This document shows, one piece after another, positions 45,993-57,931 of a stretch of 64,000 nt of DNA. A program made the translations under genes and the position numbers. Source of the DNA: Panicum virgatum (Eukaryota > Streptophyta > Magnoliopsida > Poales > Poaceae); assembly GCF_016808335.1 (NCBI RefSeq), contig NC_053137.1:12579798-12643797 (forward strand), read 5' to 3'. A model generated the notes under the pieces. It was not told the origin of the DNA, did not search any database, and saw only the letters and a list, made by a program, of their open reading frames with translations. The stretch's first letter is position 1. Each line of letters begins with the position of its first letter.

Positions 45993-48900
45993 ATGGGCTC
46001 CGAGGAGGCTGAGATCAGCACGTCTAACCTTATCAAGGCAACCATGAAAGAGCTCACCGAAGACGAGCGCCAGGCCTACCTCATCGCTGAAGAGCACCTG
46101 AAGGAGAGCTTCCTTCAAGGATTCAAGAAGGAGCGAGGAGGCCTAATCAAGAGGGTTGGGGAGTTCGTGATGCCATCCTTCAAGCTGAACAAAGACAATG
46201 TTGAGGTACTCCCTAGCGACCCCTCTGAATTAGTTAAGCAATTTTCTCTCATGGTAGATTCGAAAATATCTGCTGCTCAAGTAGCTGCGGGAGGGACTTT
46301 TGCTGGGCTTAACAACGAGATTGCGGCGCTTCAAAAGTGTAAAACTGTCGAGGGTGGCGCTCAATTCTCAGAAGTGAATTCGGCTGGCACATCTGCTACC
46401 CAGGATCAATTCTTTGGAATGCCGCCGAACTCGTTCCCAGGGCAAACACCGCCGCCATCTACTGTCTACGCGGCATCAGTCCAACCGGTCCAGTCGGCCA
46501 GTCAGACCGGTGCAAGCGGTCAGACCGGTTATACGACCGGTCTGACCGAGCAGTACCCATCTCCCTCTGCACCGCACACTTCTATCCCTAGTTCGGCCGC
46601 CCCTAGCCGAACTGGTGAGATGGTGATTCATTCAGGACCTCATGCTACAGCACAGCAAGGATTTGGATCTCACCGAGGACCGATTCCTAATGCTAACATG
46701 GCTTACACCTGTCCTACCACACAATGTGTTTCGTCCTCTTGACATGCATCGGCCAGTGGTACTTATCAGGCCGATTTCAATAGGTTTAAAGAGGATTTGG
46801 CCGGTGTGCTCAAATCTAAACTTGGGATTGATATGGGTGGGTCACGTTTATATCAAAAGCCGTATCCTCCCGAGTTTGATTTTGTTTCATATCCTGCTGG
46901 TTGGTGCATTCCCGAGTTTGTTAAATTCAATGGCGATGATTCTCATACGACTTGGGAGCATGTTAGCCAATATGTCTTGCAATTGGGAGAAGCGGGTCTT
47001 AATGATGCTTTGCGCGTTCATTTATTTTCTTTATCTTTGACCGGAACCGCTTTCTCTTGGTTTTCCTCGCTTGCGCCAGGTTCGATTTTCAATTGGAATC
47101 AATTAGAGCGCAAATTTCATGATCACTTTTATAGTGGGGAAGCCGAAGTTAGATTGCTAGACTTGATATCGGTTAAACAAAACCGAGATGAATCGGTTTT
47201 AGATTATTTTCAATGATTTAAAGCTTTGCAAAACTGATGTTTAAATTCGTCTCTTTCGGAAAAAGATTTAGCGGACTTGGCATTTAATGGCTTGCGTTCT
47301 TATTTGAAAGAGAAACTTGAGGGTTTTGATTTCATTACAGTTAATCATTTGCAAATGCGAGCTATTGGTACTGAATTTAAGTACAAGAATTCTAAAGATT
47401 CCTTTAAGCCTCATTGGTCCAACACGCATGTTGTTGAGAATGATTCCGACTATTCGGACGATGAGGAAAAGGGAGTGTATGCCGCTGAATTTGTTTGGCC
47501 ATCAAAGGATAAACCTTCTACATGTCCTTCGCTCAAGCCGAGTCAAAAGAATCGGCAGAATGAGATGAAGTTTACTTTCGATGTTTCCAAGTGCTATAGA
47601 ATTTTTGCTGAATTACTTAAGCATGGAAACATTCGTTTATCTCATGCTATACCATCGCCGGAGGAATTAAAAAGGCATGCATATTGTAAGTGGCATAATT
47701 CTTTCTCACGTGCTACTAATGATTGTAATGTTTTTTGTCGACAGATCCAATTGGCTGTAGATGAAAGACGATTGGTACTTTCTGAGATGCAAGTGGGCAA
47801 AACTCCCTTCTCTGTCCATACTTTGGAGCTGCATAATCCAAAGGTCCTCCTTCGGCCGGAGCAAGCCGAAGGGGCTCAAGGGAAGAACGTTGTGATTGGA
47901 GATCCGAGGCTGATGAATGCAAATGATAAGATTCTGGCCAGAGAAGTCGTTGCTGAGAAGACTACTGATGGGAAGCCGACTTTGAGGATTTTCGTGAACG
48001 CTCCTAAGCCCGGGGGACAAACAAGTTCATCCAGTCAGCCTGCTGTCCAGGCGAGACCAGTCAGACCGGTATCACCGACCGGTCAGACCAAAATCACCGA
48101 CCGGTCAGACCAGCCTGACCGGTCATACCAGGTCCAATGACTGGTTAGACCGGCCTAGGGAGCAGCACCGGACCTTCAAGCCAAAGCGTCTGGAAGAGGG
48201 TACTTGGAAGACGAATGTTCCAAAGCTGCAGGGGAGGAGTACAAATCAGGGACCTACCTTTGGGCAGTTATTGAACAAGTACACTAAGGCCGTTCAACAA
48301 GATCGGCCATTAAAAAAGAGACCTCGCTCACCGCCGCGTCAGGGCAATGCTTCGCCTCCATGGAGGGAATTCATCAGGCGCAGGGGTGATCATCCACAAT
48401 TTCCTCCTCAGAAGGTATATGCTACTATGCCTTGGTCTCCACCGACGTCTAATGCAGTTAATCCAGTATGAGAATATGAGGGGATTTGGCTCCAGTGCTT
48501 TCGAATGCCATACTCACCACCATATCAGAGGGAGGAAAGGCCCAGGACGCCAGTACATGATTGATTGGGGCAACACCAATCTGGTCCGGTGCCTCAGCCC
48601 CAACCGATCAGACCGGTCGTCTATGACCGGTCAGATCGGTCTCAGCAGAGGCCAGCGCAGTTCGCTCCTCCACGGATGGAGTATCGTGTGAAGGAGAAAA
48701 GGAAGTCAGAGGTACAACCAGAGGCTACTCTAGAGAAGGCTAAGACCGATACTGTTGTTCAGATCGGTGAAATTAAAGTGGTTGTGCAAGACAAGGGTAA
48801 GGAGCCAATGGTGATTGATAAATCGGCTACTTCTTCTACTCCTCCTGTCTAGAAACCTTTTACTGCTAACAATCATGAAGCTAGTGGCAGCAAGGTGGTG

Positions 48901-49123
48901 GACAAGTACCATCAACCCCGCTGGTGTCCCGAGGGGTTGACACACACACAAAAGAGGAAGCTCCAGCGTCTTCGTAACAAGGAGAAGAGGGAGCAAGAGC
49001 AGAGAAGGCGAGGGATGAATACTTCAACAAGTACAGACCCATGATCCCTCAAGGCAAGGTGTGGCAGGTCAAGACAGTTGACCAGCTAGCAGAAGGACCG
49101 GTCAAACCAACTTTGGTGACCGG
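45993..49123 (+). pseudogene. gag: Gypsy Gag, second copy
   Basis: Begins MGSEEAEISTSNLIKATM. After an N-terminal helical region and a Pro/Ser-rich linker, the retrotrans_gag domain lies at about 46790-47320 (WCIPEFVKFNGDDSHTTWEH, FSLSLTGTAFSWFSSLAPGS). A C-terminal basic part reaches 49123 with WCPEGLTHTQKRKLQRLR at about 48920-48975. Stops: TGA 46740-46742, TGA 47214-47216, TGA 47235-47237, TGA 48138-48140, plus a later frameshift. ACCGGTCAG motif copies lie inside the frame and add TGQTG- or RSDRS-like peptides. The end is interrupted by the LINE insertion at 49139. Confidence 0.88.
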
Positions 49124-49299
49124 TCAGACCGGTTTACCTTTTTTTAGATGATGGGAAAAATGTCCCGGCCTTGACCTCATAGAGGCTACAGCCTACAACC
49201 CGCTTATTACATCAAACTGCAGCTCCTCCTTCTGCAAACACACTCATAAAGTTTACAAAAGTAAATAGGAGACACCAACAAAGTTCTCATGGGAAACTA

Positions 49300-52200
49300 T
49301 TAAGCAGCAATCCTATTATTAAATCTCCATCCATGGTTGGCGAAAATTTGCATAGCCGTTGTCTCCAGTGATCGGCATGCATCCTTCAACAAGTTGGTGT
49401 CATCATCAGACTTTTGAAGCAGCGACCACATCCAAAGCCAATGTGTGGCCCTGAACAATACCTGCATATAAGTTTTCATAGGAGAATTGTCAAAAACAAT
49501 ATCATTTCTGCTCAACCATAGAGCCCAGCAAAGCGCAGAAACTCCACATAATAATTGTGTTTTAGATTTACTGTCAAAGCGAAATAGCCAATCATTATAG
49601 AATTGAGCAACACTCGTTGGTGGTAACAAGCCAAAAGTATACTGTACCACTCTCCAAAGGAATTTTGCAAAATGACAATCAAAGAAAAGATGTTGGATAG
49701 TTTCATCATGTGAACAAAACACACATTTTTTGCTACCATGCCAATTACGCTTAGCTAGATTGTCTTTAGTTAGCACAACACCTCTATGCAAGTACCACAT
49801 GAAAATCTTAATCTTAAGGGGAATCCTTGTCTTCCACAAGGTCCTATTCTGCCTTACATGGCCATTGCAAATTAAAGCACTATACATTGAATGGACAGAG
49901 AAAATTCCACTTTGGTGTAAACCCCATTTGAAGAATTCTTCCCTATCATTCAATCTCACTTGAGCTATCCTTGCAACTAGGTTATACCATAATACCAAAT
50001 TAGTCCCTACCAAACCACGTCGGAAAGAGATATTCAAAAGAATGGAATTGAAAACTGTTGCAATGGAAATATGCTTCTTTCTTGCAATGTTATACAGAGA
50101 AGGATACTGTTGACTAAGAGTGAAATTGCCCAGCCATTTATCCTACCAAAACCTGATGTTCTCACCGTTGTTTAGTTGGAAACTACCTAAGTTCAGGAAC
50201 TTGTCTTTAACCTTCATTAAGCCCGACCAAAACTGTGAGTCACTTGGTCTTTTTTGGACCTGCGCAATTGGTTTATTCTTTATGTATTTTCTCTTTAGTA
50301 GATTTTGCCAAGGGCCATCCTCATTGACCAGTTTAAACAACCACTTGCTTAGTAAACACTGGTTTTGAATGTCTCAGTTTTTAATGCCCAAGCCACCTTG
50401 ATCTTTTGGTTGACACAGAATGCTCCATTTAGCTAGTCTGTACTTCTTTTTGTGATTATCACTTTGCCAAAAGAAACGGGACCTGTAATACTCCAATTTC
50501 TCTAGGACTCCCCTTGGGACCTCAAAGAAAGAAAGCATAAATATCGCTAGGCTTGTTAAAACTGAGTTAATCAACACCAATCTACCCCCACAGATAGGTG
50601 TTTCCCTTTCCAACTACTTAATTTCTTCTCAAACTGTTGTTCAATAATGTTCCAATCCCCATTGCTTAATTTTCTGTGGTGCATTGGGATACCCAGGTAT
50701 TTAAAAGGATAATTCCCTGATTGGCAACCAAACAATTGTGAGTATTGAGCTTCACATTGCTGTGCCTCTCCAAAGTAGAAGATTTCACTTTTATGGAAAT
50801 TGATCTTGAGTCCAGACAATTGTTCGAAAGCACACAGGAGTAGCTTTAAATTGATTGCTTTCTCTAGATCATGGTCCATAAAGAGTATAGTGTCATCAGC
50901 ATATTGGAGTATTGATAAACCATCGTCGATCAGATGTGGGATGACACCTTTTATTTGTCCTTGCACCTTAGCTCTGTTAATAAGGATGGCCAACATGTCT
51001 GCCACTATATTAAAAAGGATAGGAGACAACGGATCTCCCTGTCTCAATCCTTTCTTTGTTTGAAAATCTTGTCCTACTTTATCATTTATTTTAATGCCCA
51101 CGTGTCCTCCTCTCAGGAATGAATCCACCCATTGGCACCACTTATGAGAAAAGTCTTTCATTTCAAGAGTTTATTTAACAAAAAACCATTTTACTTTGTC
51201 ATATGCCTTTTCAAAGTCAATTTTAAATATGACTCCATTCTGTTTTGTCTTGTGCAACTCGTGGATGGTTTCATGCAAAATCACGACGCCTTCCATGATG
51301 TTTCTACTAGGTAGAAAAGCAGTTTGTGTAGGACTGATAACCTTTTGTGCAACTGTGGTGATTCTGTTTGTAGCTACTTTTGTAAAGATTTTAAAGCTAA
51401 CATTCAGCAAACATATAGGTCTGTATTGCTGAATTCTACTAGCTTCTTTACATTTGGGCAACAAGATTATTGTGCCGAAGTTGAGGCTAAAAAGGGGAAG
51501 TGTACCATTGTGGAAATCCTCAAATAAAGCCATTAAATCATCCTTTATTGTACCCCAAAAGGCCTGATAGAATTCAGCAGGGAAACCATCCGGCCCAGGT
51601 GCTTTATTATGCTCCATTTGAAAGATAGCTTTTCTCACTTCCTCTTCTGTAAATCGTTCAACAAGAGCTTCATTTTCTAGATCTGTCACTTGTGGGATAT
51701 CATCCTTACGCGTCTCGTCCAGTTGAAAATTATTTTCTTCTGGAGGACCGAAAAGGCCTTTGTAATATGTGGTGATAAACTTTTTTAAATCTCTGTCACC
51801 ACTTATTACTTGATTCCCATCATGAATTTGAAATATTCTAGTCTTCCTATGTTTTTCATTAGCAATAAGTTGGAAATATTTTGTATTAGAATCACCTTCT
51901 AATAAATCCTTTGTTTTTGCCCTTTGATACCATTTAATTTCCTCTTCACGTAGAAGTTGTGCTATGCGGTTCTTCAAGCATTGTTTAACATCAATTTCAC
52001 GTGTAGATAGAAAAGAATGTTCTGCTTTTTTATCCAGCACATCAAGAGCATCAAGTATGTCTTTCTTTTCTTTTTTGTTTGCCCCACTTACATTTTTTGC
52101 CCATCCCCGAAGGAACTGTCGAAGCCTCCTAATTTTAGCTTTCCATTTTTCCATGGGTGTAGAGCCTGTATCTTCTTCAGACCACACTTTCTTTACCATG

Positions 52201-52973
52201 TCCATAAAGCCATCTCTGAGCAACCAACCTAGTTCAAATTTAAATGTTGGTTGATTACTATCAGATGATGCTACTCCCGTATTTAGCAGTAAAGGCGTGT
52301 GGTCTGATATATCCCTAGACAAGGCAATCACAGTGGATAGGGAAAACTTCTATTCCCATTCTGTGGCCATTAAAATTTTGTCCAATTTTTCACAAGTAGG
52401 GTTTGGTAAAGAGTTAGCCCATATGTATTTTCGTCCAGACATTTCTAGTTCCCTTAAGTTTAAGCCATCAATAATTGCATTAAACAAGAAGGGCCAGCGG
52501 CTGTCATAATTGTCATTATTTTTGTCATACAGAGTTCTTAAAATATTAAAGTCGCCACCCACAAGGGTAGGTAACTTTTCATAACTACACATGTTAACTA
52601 ACTCTGTTAAAAACTGTTCTTTCAAATTGTTTTGTGCTGGACCATAGACCACCACCAAAGCCCATTTGAAGCCATCCATTTTGGTGCACAAATGGAATTT
52701 AACATAGTGATCGCCCTCATCTATTGCTCCTATGTCAAAGACGTTAAGATCAATTCCTAAGAGGATCCCGCCTGAGCGTCCTCTAGGCTCCTTAACATGC
52801 CATAGAAAATCTCGTCCAGCACACAAATTTTTAAGAAAAGGGGATGTAAAGTTCTTCCTTCCAGTTTTCGATATAGCGATGAAACTGAGGTTATGTTCTT
52901 TCGTGAGATCCGAGATGAATTTGTGTTTTTTTGGGTCTTTAAACCCATCACTGTACCAAAAAACTCCTTTCAC
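49300..52973 (-). pseudogene. LINE-B ORF2: endonuclease and reverse transcriptase, broken
   Basis: Minus strand. The AP-type endonuclease is at 52973-52350 (GRSGGILLGI, VVYGPAQNN, GGDFNILR). The position of the catalytic Glu reads ISKTGR, so it appears changed to Lys. The reverse transcriptase is at 52331-50400 (NKAPGPDGFPAEFYQAFW, FKIDFEKAYDKV, GLRQGDPLSP, YADD). The zf-RVT finger (CVFCSHDETIQHLFFDC) is at about 49680-49735, and ORF2 ends at a TAA/TTA at 49300. Breaks: TAG near 52350, TAA near 51171, frameshift near 50580-50610, stop near 50374, stop near 50143. The protein would nick target DNA and reverse-transcribe LINE RNA. Confidence 0.9.
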
Positions 52974-53391
52974 TATACAGAGTTTGGAATATGGATTCCT
53001 CGGCCTTTTTTACTCTATTTGGATTTTGGTTTTGTTTTTGAAGCAATAAGATCTACTTGATCATTGCCCAAATCCATTACCTCCTCCATAATTTCCCCAC
53101 ACAAGTGACTAATAATAAATTTATCCAACTCTTCTTCCTCAGCCAATTCCTTTTCCTCTTTTTCTAACACATTAGTTTTTTTATCGACAACGTGTAAAGC
53201 AAGCATCCTATCCAATTCTATTTTTTTCAAATGATCTATCGACCCCTTTACACTAGTAGAATCAATTCCTAGGGAAATACCAATACTACTGTAGTTGGAA
53301 GTAAAAGGTCATCTGAAACATTTAGAAAAGAGTTGGGATGTTTGGTGTCACCTTCGAAGCGTGATGCCTTGAGCTTTTCAGCCTTGTCGTG

Positions 53392-54020
53392 TCACACCTC
53401 GTCTGTTGTCTCCGCTTGGCGCTTGCTCCTTCGCACCATGGCTTGGACTGGTGATGCCTCCGGAATGGCCGCCAATTCATCAACCGACGGCGCCGCGCTT
53501 TCCACGTCGGACATTCCAAAGCGCTCCAGCTCACACTCAACTTCATCACTGTCCAGCTTTGATTCTTCACCATGCACCTCCATTGGAGCAACTCCCTCAT
53601 CAAGGCCCAGCTTAACACCTAGCTCCTGATTCTCCATGTGCATGCCACCCTCTTGCAGTAACTCTTTAGCATTGGCCTCAGCATTTGTGACAGTAGCATT
53701 GTTATCACCAAGTGCCTCATCGACCGTGGTAGACGTGCCACTATTTGCAACCAGCAAGCCATCTGAACTAGGATCTTGTATGCGGTAAATAGGACCCTTG
53801 TTCTGCTGTGTCGGTGCTGTAATCCGGATGGCAGCTCCCTTGCTCACCAGGCTGTTACGCCTATGAGTAGCAATATTAGGGTTCCCCCCAGGTAACACCG
53901 GTGCATCACTTTTGTTTCTAGACTCTTTGGCCTCTTTGCCATTAGCTGCGCCTTGCTGTGTACCAGCTGCTTTGTTGTTCTCCCTCGTGCCTTTGTTGTT
54001 GTCACCATCCTCTTTTTTGC
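53392..54020 (-). pseudogene. LINE-B ORF1, C-terminal part (sense segment)
   Basis: Minus-strand open stretch ending at TGA 53392. It starts inside a Asp/Asn/Lys-rich region (KKEDGDNNKGTRENN, near 54018-53975) and continues into an acidic tail with ELERFGMSDVES and a basic RRSKRQ end. It continues in LINE order the ORF1 part that lies inverted at 54025-55163. ORF1 is the RNA-binding protein of the LINE. No ATG belongs to this piece. Confidence 0.8.
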
Positions 54021-54024
54021 AGTT

Positions 54025-55163
54025 GAGGATGTCACGACGGCAGCAACTACGGAGGTCGTGGAAGGGGAGGCGTTGGTGGTCGCCGCGGCCGCGGTTATGG
54101 CCAAGCCGATGGCGGTCACCAAGGCTCTGGAGACCAGCAGATTAATGATGCACTTAGGGGACAACCAATTGTTCCCAACGTGCATGGCAACGGGACACCA
54201 ACCCCGACGCTACCTGCTGATGTTTCTGCTCTTCTTCAACAAGCTCTTGCGTCTCTTCACCAAGGAGCGCACCCGCTTCCAGTTAAGGACAACGTCAATG
54301 CCATGGCGACAACAACCAAGCCAAAGGAGGGTAACGATGCTTCTGAACTTATGCCAATTCACGAGATGTCTAAAGCAACTCCGTCAAATGAGGCACCTGA
54401 ATCATCTGCCCAAGCGGCAACTAGAGATAGCAGTGGCAAAATGCCGTACTGCTATCGATGTCTCACAAAAGGCCATGTTCGAGAGGATTGTGATGCTGAG
54501 ATGTATTGCGAGATCTGCAATTGCATTGAGCACTTCACATCCAGATGCCCAAAATTCCGTGGAGATAAGCCATGTGCTATACCTTGTGGGTATGCAGTAG
54601 AGGGATTGGGTTTCTATCATATCCCACAATCAGTTACACCACAACAGAGAAGTGATCCGAGGGAAGCAGTGATCAGAGTTACAGATGGTACACTAACCAT
54701 TCCTAATGTAATTTCTGAGCTAGAGCGGCTGATTCTTGGGAAGTGGAAGTGGAATGTTGAGAGTGGTGGTAATAGCAACACTTTCAAAACCTTGTTTCCA
54801 TAAAAAACTGAACTGAAATGCATGGCAGAATGGGGAGTTGTGCAAACAAAGTTCAATAATGCAAAGCTCAAGACAGAGGAGCGACCTTTGGGAGATAAAG
54901 CCAAGTTTGCTTTGCCAAAAATTTGGGTGCAGTTCACTGGCTTACCCAATTATCTCCATGACTTCCTAACCATTTGGGCCATTGGCCCGATACTAGGAGT
55001 CACGAAGGCGGTCGACATGAGATTTACTAGAAAGCATGCAGTTTGTCACTTGCAGGTTCTAGTACTTGACCCCAATCTCATTCCACAATTTGTAGATATC
55101 GTTATAGGCGACTACTTATATGAACTACAATTCATGGTTGAGATTAATGGGGATGCTAATAAT
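54025..55163 (+). pseudogene. LINE-B ORF1, N-terminal part in inverted orientation
   Basis: The plus-strand frame reads a Gly/Arg-rich region (NYGGRGRGGVGGRRGRGYGQ, 54044-54103) and a linker. Zinc knuckles CYRCLTKGHVREDC and CEICNCIEHFTSRC (54450-54550) follow, then a DUF4283-like region (WVQFTGLPNYLHDFLTIWA, about 54925-54985), ending MVEINGDA at the target duplication. A stop TAA lies at 54801-54803. The orientation is opposite to ORF2, which is only sensible as a 5' inversion of one LINE copy. Confidence 0.88.
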
Positions 55164-55332
55164 TCAGACCGGTTTACCTGACCGGTCAGACCGCCCTGAG
55201 CCACCAGTCAGACTGATCGAGCCCAGTGCAGAGAGCACGGCCGAATCAGCGGTGCCTATTTTGGTTTCTCGTGTTGATGAGGTGGAACCAGCTCCTTCAG
55301 CAAAAGAAGATGAAGAACTGGTGGATTATTAG

Positions 55333-56031
55333 GTGTCTCCGGAGCGCAACAATTTGGAGATCAACGTCGTGCATATGTCTTCGGATTTCCTCATAGTTCC
55401 TGAAGAGGAGGTGGCTCATCTTCAGTTTGGGCCTCGTGATGCTATGTTCCAAAAGCCCAAGGAATCAAATAACCACTTGAAGGCTCTCTACATGAGGGGA
55501 CATCTTAATGGAAAGCCGATTTCTCGCATGTTGGTGGATGGTGGGGCCATTGTAAATCTTATGCCCTACTCATTGTACAAGAATATTGGCGGGAGGGATA
55601 AGGAGCTGATCAAGACCAACATGACGGTTAGCGGCATGGGTGGAGGTGATCCCATTGGTGCCAAGGGGGTTGCATCCATGGAGTTAACTGTTGGAAGCAA
55701 GACGCTCGCCACAGCCTTCTTCGTCTCGGAGGTGCAAGGTAACTTTAGCTTAATACTTGGATGTGATTGGATTCATGCCAATCAATGTGTTCCTTCTACC
55801 TTGCATCAATTTCTTATTCTGTGGATCGGTGATGAGGTTGAGATAGTGCCTGGTGATACTTCTTCTTTCATCGCTACTGCCGATTCCAACTCCATTGGTG
55901 CCAATGACAACGTCAAGTGCTTATCGGGCCTAGATCTGTTCGATTATGAGCTTATCAGTTGCACCAAGGAGGGTTTCGTTCCTGCAACTCTAAAGCTGAT
56001 GGAGAATCGGCTAAATCATTTAATGTTGTAA
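55333..56031 (+). pseudogene. Gypsy aspartic protease region
   Basis: Follows the LINE insertion in the Gypsy pol frame. The protease core reads MLVDGGAIVNLMPYSLY (active-site DGG variant common in plant Gypsy elements) and the second conserved block is LILGCDWIHA. A TAG at 55330-55332 separates it from upstream coding sequence and a TAA at 56029-56031 ends it. The enzyme would cleave the Gag-Pol polyprotein. Confidence 0.85.
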
Positions 56032-56107
56032 AGATGAGTCCAGCAGGCGACTCAGGTGCAACCGGTCAGACCGGGTCCCACGACTAGTCAGACCGGTCCT
56101 CTTCGGA

Positions 56108-57881
56108 TTGGCAACCAGAGCCAACCGGTCAGACCGGTCCAACGCAGAGTGGCTCCAGCAGTGCATTGAGCACTATCGGGCGCGTACGAACGATATGTGC
56201 GAGACTATTAAGGAGTCAGAGGACATGAACAAGCTGGGCCAAGGTTTTACGTCGGCTGATCCTTTAGAAAAGGTAGATCTAGGTGATGGTACTATTCCTA
56301 GGCTGACTTTTGTAAACAAGAATTTATCGGTTGAATATAAAACCGATTTAATAAAGTTATTAAAAGAATATATCGATTGTTTTGCTTGGGAGTATTCTCA
56401 AATGCCGAGATTGAGTCGTGATCTTGTTGAGCATCGTTTACCAATTAAAGCCGGTTTTAAACCTTATAAACAACCGGCTAGACGTTTCAATTCTAGTATT
56501 TATGACCGAATTAAAGAAGAGATTAATCGATTGTTAGACGCTAGTTTTATCGATCTTGTCGTTATGCGGATTGGATCTCTAATATTGTGCCCGTTGAAAA
56601 GAAAGAATCGGGCAAGATTTGTGTTTGCATTGATTTTAGAGATCTCAATAAAGCTACTCCCAAGGATGAATATCCTATGCCTATAGCTGATATTCTAATT
56701 AATGAAGCATCGGGACATCGTGTTATTAGCTTTCTTAATGGTAATGCGGGTTACAATCAAATATTTATGGCTGAGGAAGATACGTCTAAAACGGCTTTTG
56801 TATGTCCTGAATTTGTTGGTTTGTTTGAGTGGGTGGTCATGACTTTTGGTTTGAAGAATGCTAGTGCAACTTATCAAAGGGCTATGAATTTAATCTTCCA
56901 TGATTTGCTTGGTGTCATCTTGGAAGTGTACATTGATGATATTGTTATAAAATCGGCCGGTTTAGATTCTCATTTAGCCGATTTGAAGCTTGCTCTTGAA
57001 AGGATGCATCGGTATGGTTTGAAGATGAATCCACTCAAATTTGCTTTTGCAGTATCAGCTGGAAAGTTCCTTGGTTTCATTATTCATGAGAAGGGCATAG
57101 AGATTGATCCTAAAAATTTGAGGCTACGAGGAAAGTGGAGGCTCCTACTAGCAAGAAGGACTTGCAAAAGTTTCTGGGCAAGGTAAATTACTTGAGAAGA
57201 TTTATTTCTAACTTGTCCGGGAAGATTGATGCTTTTACTCCTATTCTTCGGTTAAAGAATGAAGCCGAATTTACTTGGGGGCCAAAACAGCAAGAAGCCT
57301 TTGAGAAAATTAAACATTATTTGTCTTCGCCGCCGGTTCTTAAAGCACCTAGGAGAGGTGTTCCTTTTAAACTCTATATAGAGGCCGAAGATAAAGTTAT
57401 TGGAGCTGTTTTGACTCAAAAGACCGAAGAAAAGGAGTATGTTGTTACCTATATAGGCCGACGACTTTTTGATGCGGAAACAAGATACACTTTCATTGAA
57501 AAGTTATGTTTGTCTCTATATCATGCTTGTACCAAATTGCGATATTATCTACTATCTAGTACTTGCATAGTAGTGTGTCAAACCGATGTGATAAAATATA
57601 TGTTGCAAAAGCCGATTTTGAGTGGTAGAATATGCAAGTGGGCATATGCTTTGATAGAGTATGATTTGTCTTGTGAACCTTTGAAGTCTATGAAAGACCA
57701 AATTGTAGCGGACTTTATTGTTGAGTATCAGATTAATGATGAGCATGATTTGGAAACCGGTCATATTTTTTGCACACCATGGAAGCTTTATTTTGATGGA
57801 TCGGTTTGTGATGATGGGAGAGGGATTGGTGTTGTCCTTGTATCTCCGAGTGGTGCTATTTTGAGTTCTCAAACCGATTAG
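56108..57881 (+). pseudogene. pol: Gypsy reverse transcriptase and RNase H domains, broken
   Basis: Reverse transcriptase from about 56330 to 57110: the finger region ends near 56550 where a 1-bp shift occurs. The palm follows with CIDFRDLNKATPKDEYP, motif A written SFLNGNAGYNQ (the usual catalytic Asp is Asn here), FGLKNASATYQ, and YIDD at about 56929-56940. A frameshift near 57125 precedes the RNase H with EAPTSKKDLQKFLGKVNYLR and Y-IEAEDKVIGAVLTQ. A second RNase H starts PWKLYFDGSVCDDGRGIG at about 57778. A TAG at 57879-57881 plus a shift breaks it. The double RNase H is typical of the Tat branch. Confidence 0.88.
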
Positions 57882-57931
57882 AAGAGTATTGCACGAATAA
57901 CCAAGTCAAATATGAAGCATTATTATTTGGC

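Larger units (their letters stand above)
49139..55163 (-). mobile_element. LINE (LINE-B) with inverted 5' part, inserted in the Gypsy
   Basis: A 6,025-bp insertion flanked by the 15-bp target duplication TCAGACCGGTTTACC (49124-49138 and 55164-55178). The 3' tail is an A7 run (T7 on plus, 49139-49145). From 49139 to about 54025 the LINE is on the minus strand. From about 54025 to 55163 its ORF1 reads on the plus strand. This sense/antisense arrangement, with the inverted piece next to the far target duplication and colinear in LINE order, is what twin priming produces. The 5' end of ORF1 is missing, so the copy is also truncated. Confidence 0.93.

Noticed and set aside
54180..54803. Separate plus-strand host gene with zinc knuckles
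   Set aside because: The CCHC and DUF4283-like order is that of LINE ORF1, it lies inside the LINE target duplications, and it continues colinearly into the minus-strand ORF1 tail. It is the inverted 5' part of LINE-B.
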